Positions 6,285 through 7,929 of a DNA stretch of 7,929 nucleotides are shown here, piece by piece. The stretch is from an uncultured Eubacteriales bacterium (lineage in GTDB: Bacteria > Bacillota > Clostridia > Lachnospirales > Lachnospiraceae): contig CACZSO010000247.1 of assembly GCA_902783795.1 (NCBI GenBank), positions 1-7,929 of the forward strand. The letters run 5' to 3'. Numbering within the stretch: the stretch's first letter is position 1; every line of letters starts with the position of its first letter. The translations under genes and the position numbers were made by a program. Below the pieces are notes generated by a model, which was given only the letters and a program-made list of their open reading frames with translations, searched no databases and had not been told where the DNA came from.

Positions 6285-6904
6285 GCCGTCACCGCCTTCT
6301 TCACTGCCGGAATAAAGAAAATAAAGCTGATGGTGATCAGAACATCGACCCAGTAATATGGATTATATATGGAATCCCCAAAGGAAGACCAGGGGGTGAG
6401 CCACAAGGCATACTCCAGAAAGATAAGGATCAATGTTACAAGGCAGAGGAAAAACACGTGTCTGAAATTCTTTCTGTCTGAGATCCTTATCAGGCATGTA
6501 TGCAGAAGAAGGGCGATAAAGACCGCCATCATCAGATTCGAAAAGATACTGCCCTCCAGCATAAAATAAACCATCATAGCCGCAACAAACACGGGTCCCA
6601 GCCAGGGGAACAGACGCTTATGCCAGCCTTTTTCAAGCGGCGCCAGCTGGTTTATAAGCAGGTAAAGGAAAAGATATGCCGTACACCAGGCGATGTCTGC
6701 GACAGTAGTGACTGAGGGAGATTTTCCATAAAAGATGATGCAGAACACCCAGTAAATACTGCCCAGTACCCAGCTCCCATAAAAGAACGTAAGTATCGTC
6801 CAGCTGCGGCTGTTATACTTTACCGCTTTATATGTTGCGATGACTCCGCAGATAAGAAGAACCAGGATCTGCAGACTATTATCATAGATCTCGATCATGA
6901 TCAT
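6281..6904 (-). CDS. Seven-helix membrane protein, sensor-like, partner of PrsW
   Basis: 207 residues with about seven hydrophobic segments (near 10-26, 37-58, 67-86, 98-116, 119-137, 148-168 and 184-200). The segment YGKSPSVTTVADIAWCTAYLF has the P-S-x-x-x-x-A-D-x-x-W/Y layout that I associate with N-terminal seven-helix sensory regions of some diguanylate cyclases and kinases. Here no output domain follows: the protein ends at AVKKAVTA. The start may be 6904 or the second ATG at 6898, which is better spaced from a weak GGTGA. Its stop overlaps the protease start by 4 nt, so the two are translationally coupled and probably act together, with this protein as sensor, substrate adaptor or partner. 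The role is inferred from context. Confidence 0.82.
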   Translation of the reverse strand: MIMIEIYDNSLQILVLLICGVIATYKAVKYNSRSWTILTFFYGSWVLGSIYWVFCIIFYGKSPSVTTVADIAWCTAYLFLYLLINQLAPLEKGWHKRLFPWLGPVFVAAMMVYFMLEGSIFSNLMMAVFIALLLHTCLIRISDRKNFRHVFFLCLVTLILIFLEYALWLTPWSSFGDSIYNPYYWVDVLITISFIFFIPAVKKAVTA

Positions 6905-7001
6905 TCACCGTTTCTTTTCATAATAGGATCTGATCCGAAGGCCGGATCTGGCTGTGAAACCATAATTTCTTAGCTGATCCGTGCGCATCCGCCGGAGATT
7001 T

Positions 7002-7034
7002 TAAGGAAGCATTGATCTAACCGCTGCTTCCTTA
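7002..7034 (-). other. Hairpin at the end of the ABC transporter gene
   Basis: A 10-bp inverted repeat (7002-7011 and 7025-7034, core TAAGGAAGC) includes the TAA stop of the ABC transporter gene in its stem and has a 13-nt loop. No T tract follows on the minus strand, so it is a poor intrinsic terminator. It may protect the mRNA 3' end or cause partial termination before the seven-helix gene. Confidence 0.5.
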
Positions 7035-7929
7035 GAAATCCATCGCCATCTTTCCGGCTTCTTCTTCGTCGATCTCCGTCACTTGTTTCTTCATGACTCG
7101 GTAGACCCGCTGGCACATGTTCAGCACTGTGGGCCGGTGGGTCGTGACGATGCAGGTCTTATTCGGCCGCTTTTTGATGATGTTCCTTAATACCTGCCGC
7201 TCCGTGGCTACATCCAGCGCCGATGTAGCTTCGTCCATCAAAAGGATGGGCGCGTCTCTCAACACTGCACGGGCTATGGCGATCCTTTGGGCCTGGCCTT
7301 CGGAGAAGCCGCGGCCCCGTTCACCCACCTTTGAATTAATGGTATCTGGCATCCGTGAAATGAAATCCCAGGCACAGGAGATCTTCAGTGCTTCGATGAT
7401 CTCTTCATCCGTGGCATCTTCCTTTACCATGCGCAGATTTTCTGCAACTGTACCGGACAGGATGGTATTTCCCTGAGGCACATAGGAGAAGAGGAAACGG
7501 GTGTCCGCGTTCATCTCCACTTCCCGGCCATCCGACGCCTTTAAGAAGGCACTGCCTTCATCCGGCCGGATCAGGCCCAGCATCAGCCGCAGCATCGTGG
7601 TCTTGCCCTCACCGGAAGGACCCACCAACGCCACGATCTCGCCCGGGGTAGCCTTAAAAGTGGAGTCGGTGATCACCTGCTCATTCTCCACATATGAAAA
7701 CGTAACATCGGTCATCCTGACCTCAAACCCATCAGCAGCCAGATCCTTTAATTCCTTGCTTTCCGGGATATGGACCTCCCTCGGCAGGTCTATAAGTTCG
7801 CGGATACGATGGGCGGATACGGAGCTGGTCAGAAACGACGGGATGATGCCTACCACGTTCTGGAAGGCGTTTGACAGCCGGTTCCGCTGCTCCAGGAATA
7901 ATGTCATGGTACCGTAGGTGATCTGGTGC
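7032..7929 (-). CDS. ABC exporter, C-terminal part with ATPase domain (partial)
   Basis: The gene enters from the right edge. The frame is open through 7929, so the ATG at 7907 is internal, preceded by HQITYGT of the last membrane helix region. Counting from that ATG, the end of the membrane domain covers about 1-45 and the nucleotide-binding domain about 62-291. The ATPase has the A-loop Tyr72, Walker A GPSGEGKT (96-103), Q-loop Gln145, signature FSEGQ (201-205, in place of LSGGQ), Walker B ILLMDE (221-226), SALD and switch His257. All catalytic residues are present. Fused membrane-ATPase proteins of this kind act as dimers exporting peptides, lipids or drugs; the substrate cannot be told. 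The gap of about 130 nt to the next gene leaves co-transcription open. Confidence 0.92.
   Translation of the reverse strand, partial: HQITYGTMTLFLEQRNRLSNAFQNVVGIIPSFLTSSVSAHRIRELIDLPREVHIPESKELKDLAADGFEVRMTDVTFSYVENEQVITDSTFKATPGEIVALVGPSGEGKTTMLRLMLGLIRPDEGSAFLKASDGREVEMNADTRFLFSYVPQGNTILSGTVAENLRMVKEDATDEEIIEALKISCAWDFISRMPDTINSKVGERGRGFSEGQAQRIAIARAVLRDAPILLMDEATSALDVATERQVLRNIIKKRPNKTCIVTTHRPTVLNMCQRVYRVMKKQVTEIDEEEAGKMAMDF

Noticed and set aside
6905..7031. Candidate promoter TATTAT (complement of 6920-6925) and inverted repeat GATCCG/CGGATC (6932-6948)
   Set aside because: No -35 box lies at the right distance, and the start would leave only about 10 nt before the first ATG. The short inverted repeat has no further support as an operator.
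7905..7907. ATG at 7907 as a real start giving a stand-alone ATPase
   Set aside because: The frame continues upstream to the window edge and encodes the end of a transporter membrane domain; the ATG is internal.
7117..7917. Plus-strand frames at 7117-7476 and 7501-7917
   Set aside because: They are antisense to the ABC transporter ATPase domain, whose motifs are complete on the minus strand.

Overview
The window looks like chromosomal DNA of a Gram-positive anaerobe, most likely a gut Clostridia/Lachnospiraceae-type organism. The basis is roughly half G+C by eye, strong AGGAGG ribosome binding sites, tight gene overlaps, intrinsic terminators with long GC-rich stems, and Ig-like repeats of a style I associate with secreted Lachnospiraceae proteins. 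This is a judgement from style, not a database match.

Layout from left to right. Positions 1-70 hold only the last codons of a plus-strand gene. It converges on everything else and shares a bidirectional terminator (91-125) with its neighbour. From 147 to 5316 a two-gene minus-strand unit reads leftward. A small two-helix membrane protein (4855-5316) overlaps by 17 nt a very large secreted protein of about 1574 residues (147-4871). The large protein has a signal peptide, a degenerate N-terminal repeat, an FG-GAP/integrin-like region that I read as seven blades, an unrecognised beta-rich middle domain with two hairpin-like segments, one single Ig/cadherin-like domain and five near-identical C-terminal Ig-like repeats. 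No cell-wall anchor is visible. Upstream lies a leader of about 240 bp with a candidate promoter and possible short reading frames.

A second minus-strand unit (5655-6904) encodes a seven-helix membrane protein and a PrsW-family membrane protease joined by a 4-nt overlap, closed by a strong terminator at 5582-5624. The right end (7032-7929) is the C-terminal part of an ABC exporter with fused membrane and ATPase domains, cut by the window edge.

The most interesting object is the large secreted protein. Its architecture of propeller, amphipathic hairpin domain and Ig stalk suggests a surface-binding protein. The middle domain could be a membrane-inserting (pore-forming) module, but that is inference from residue patterning only. 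The small two-helix partner is probably co-translated with it. The PrsW/7TM pair is a separate transcription unit and could be a membrane-stress sensing module; no sigma or anti-sigma gene is visible in the window to serve as its target.
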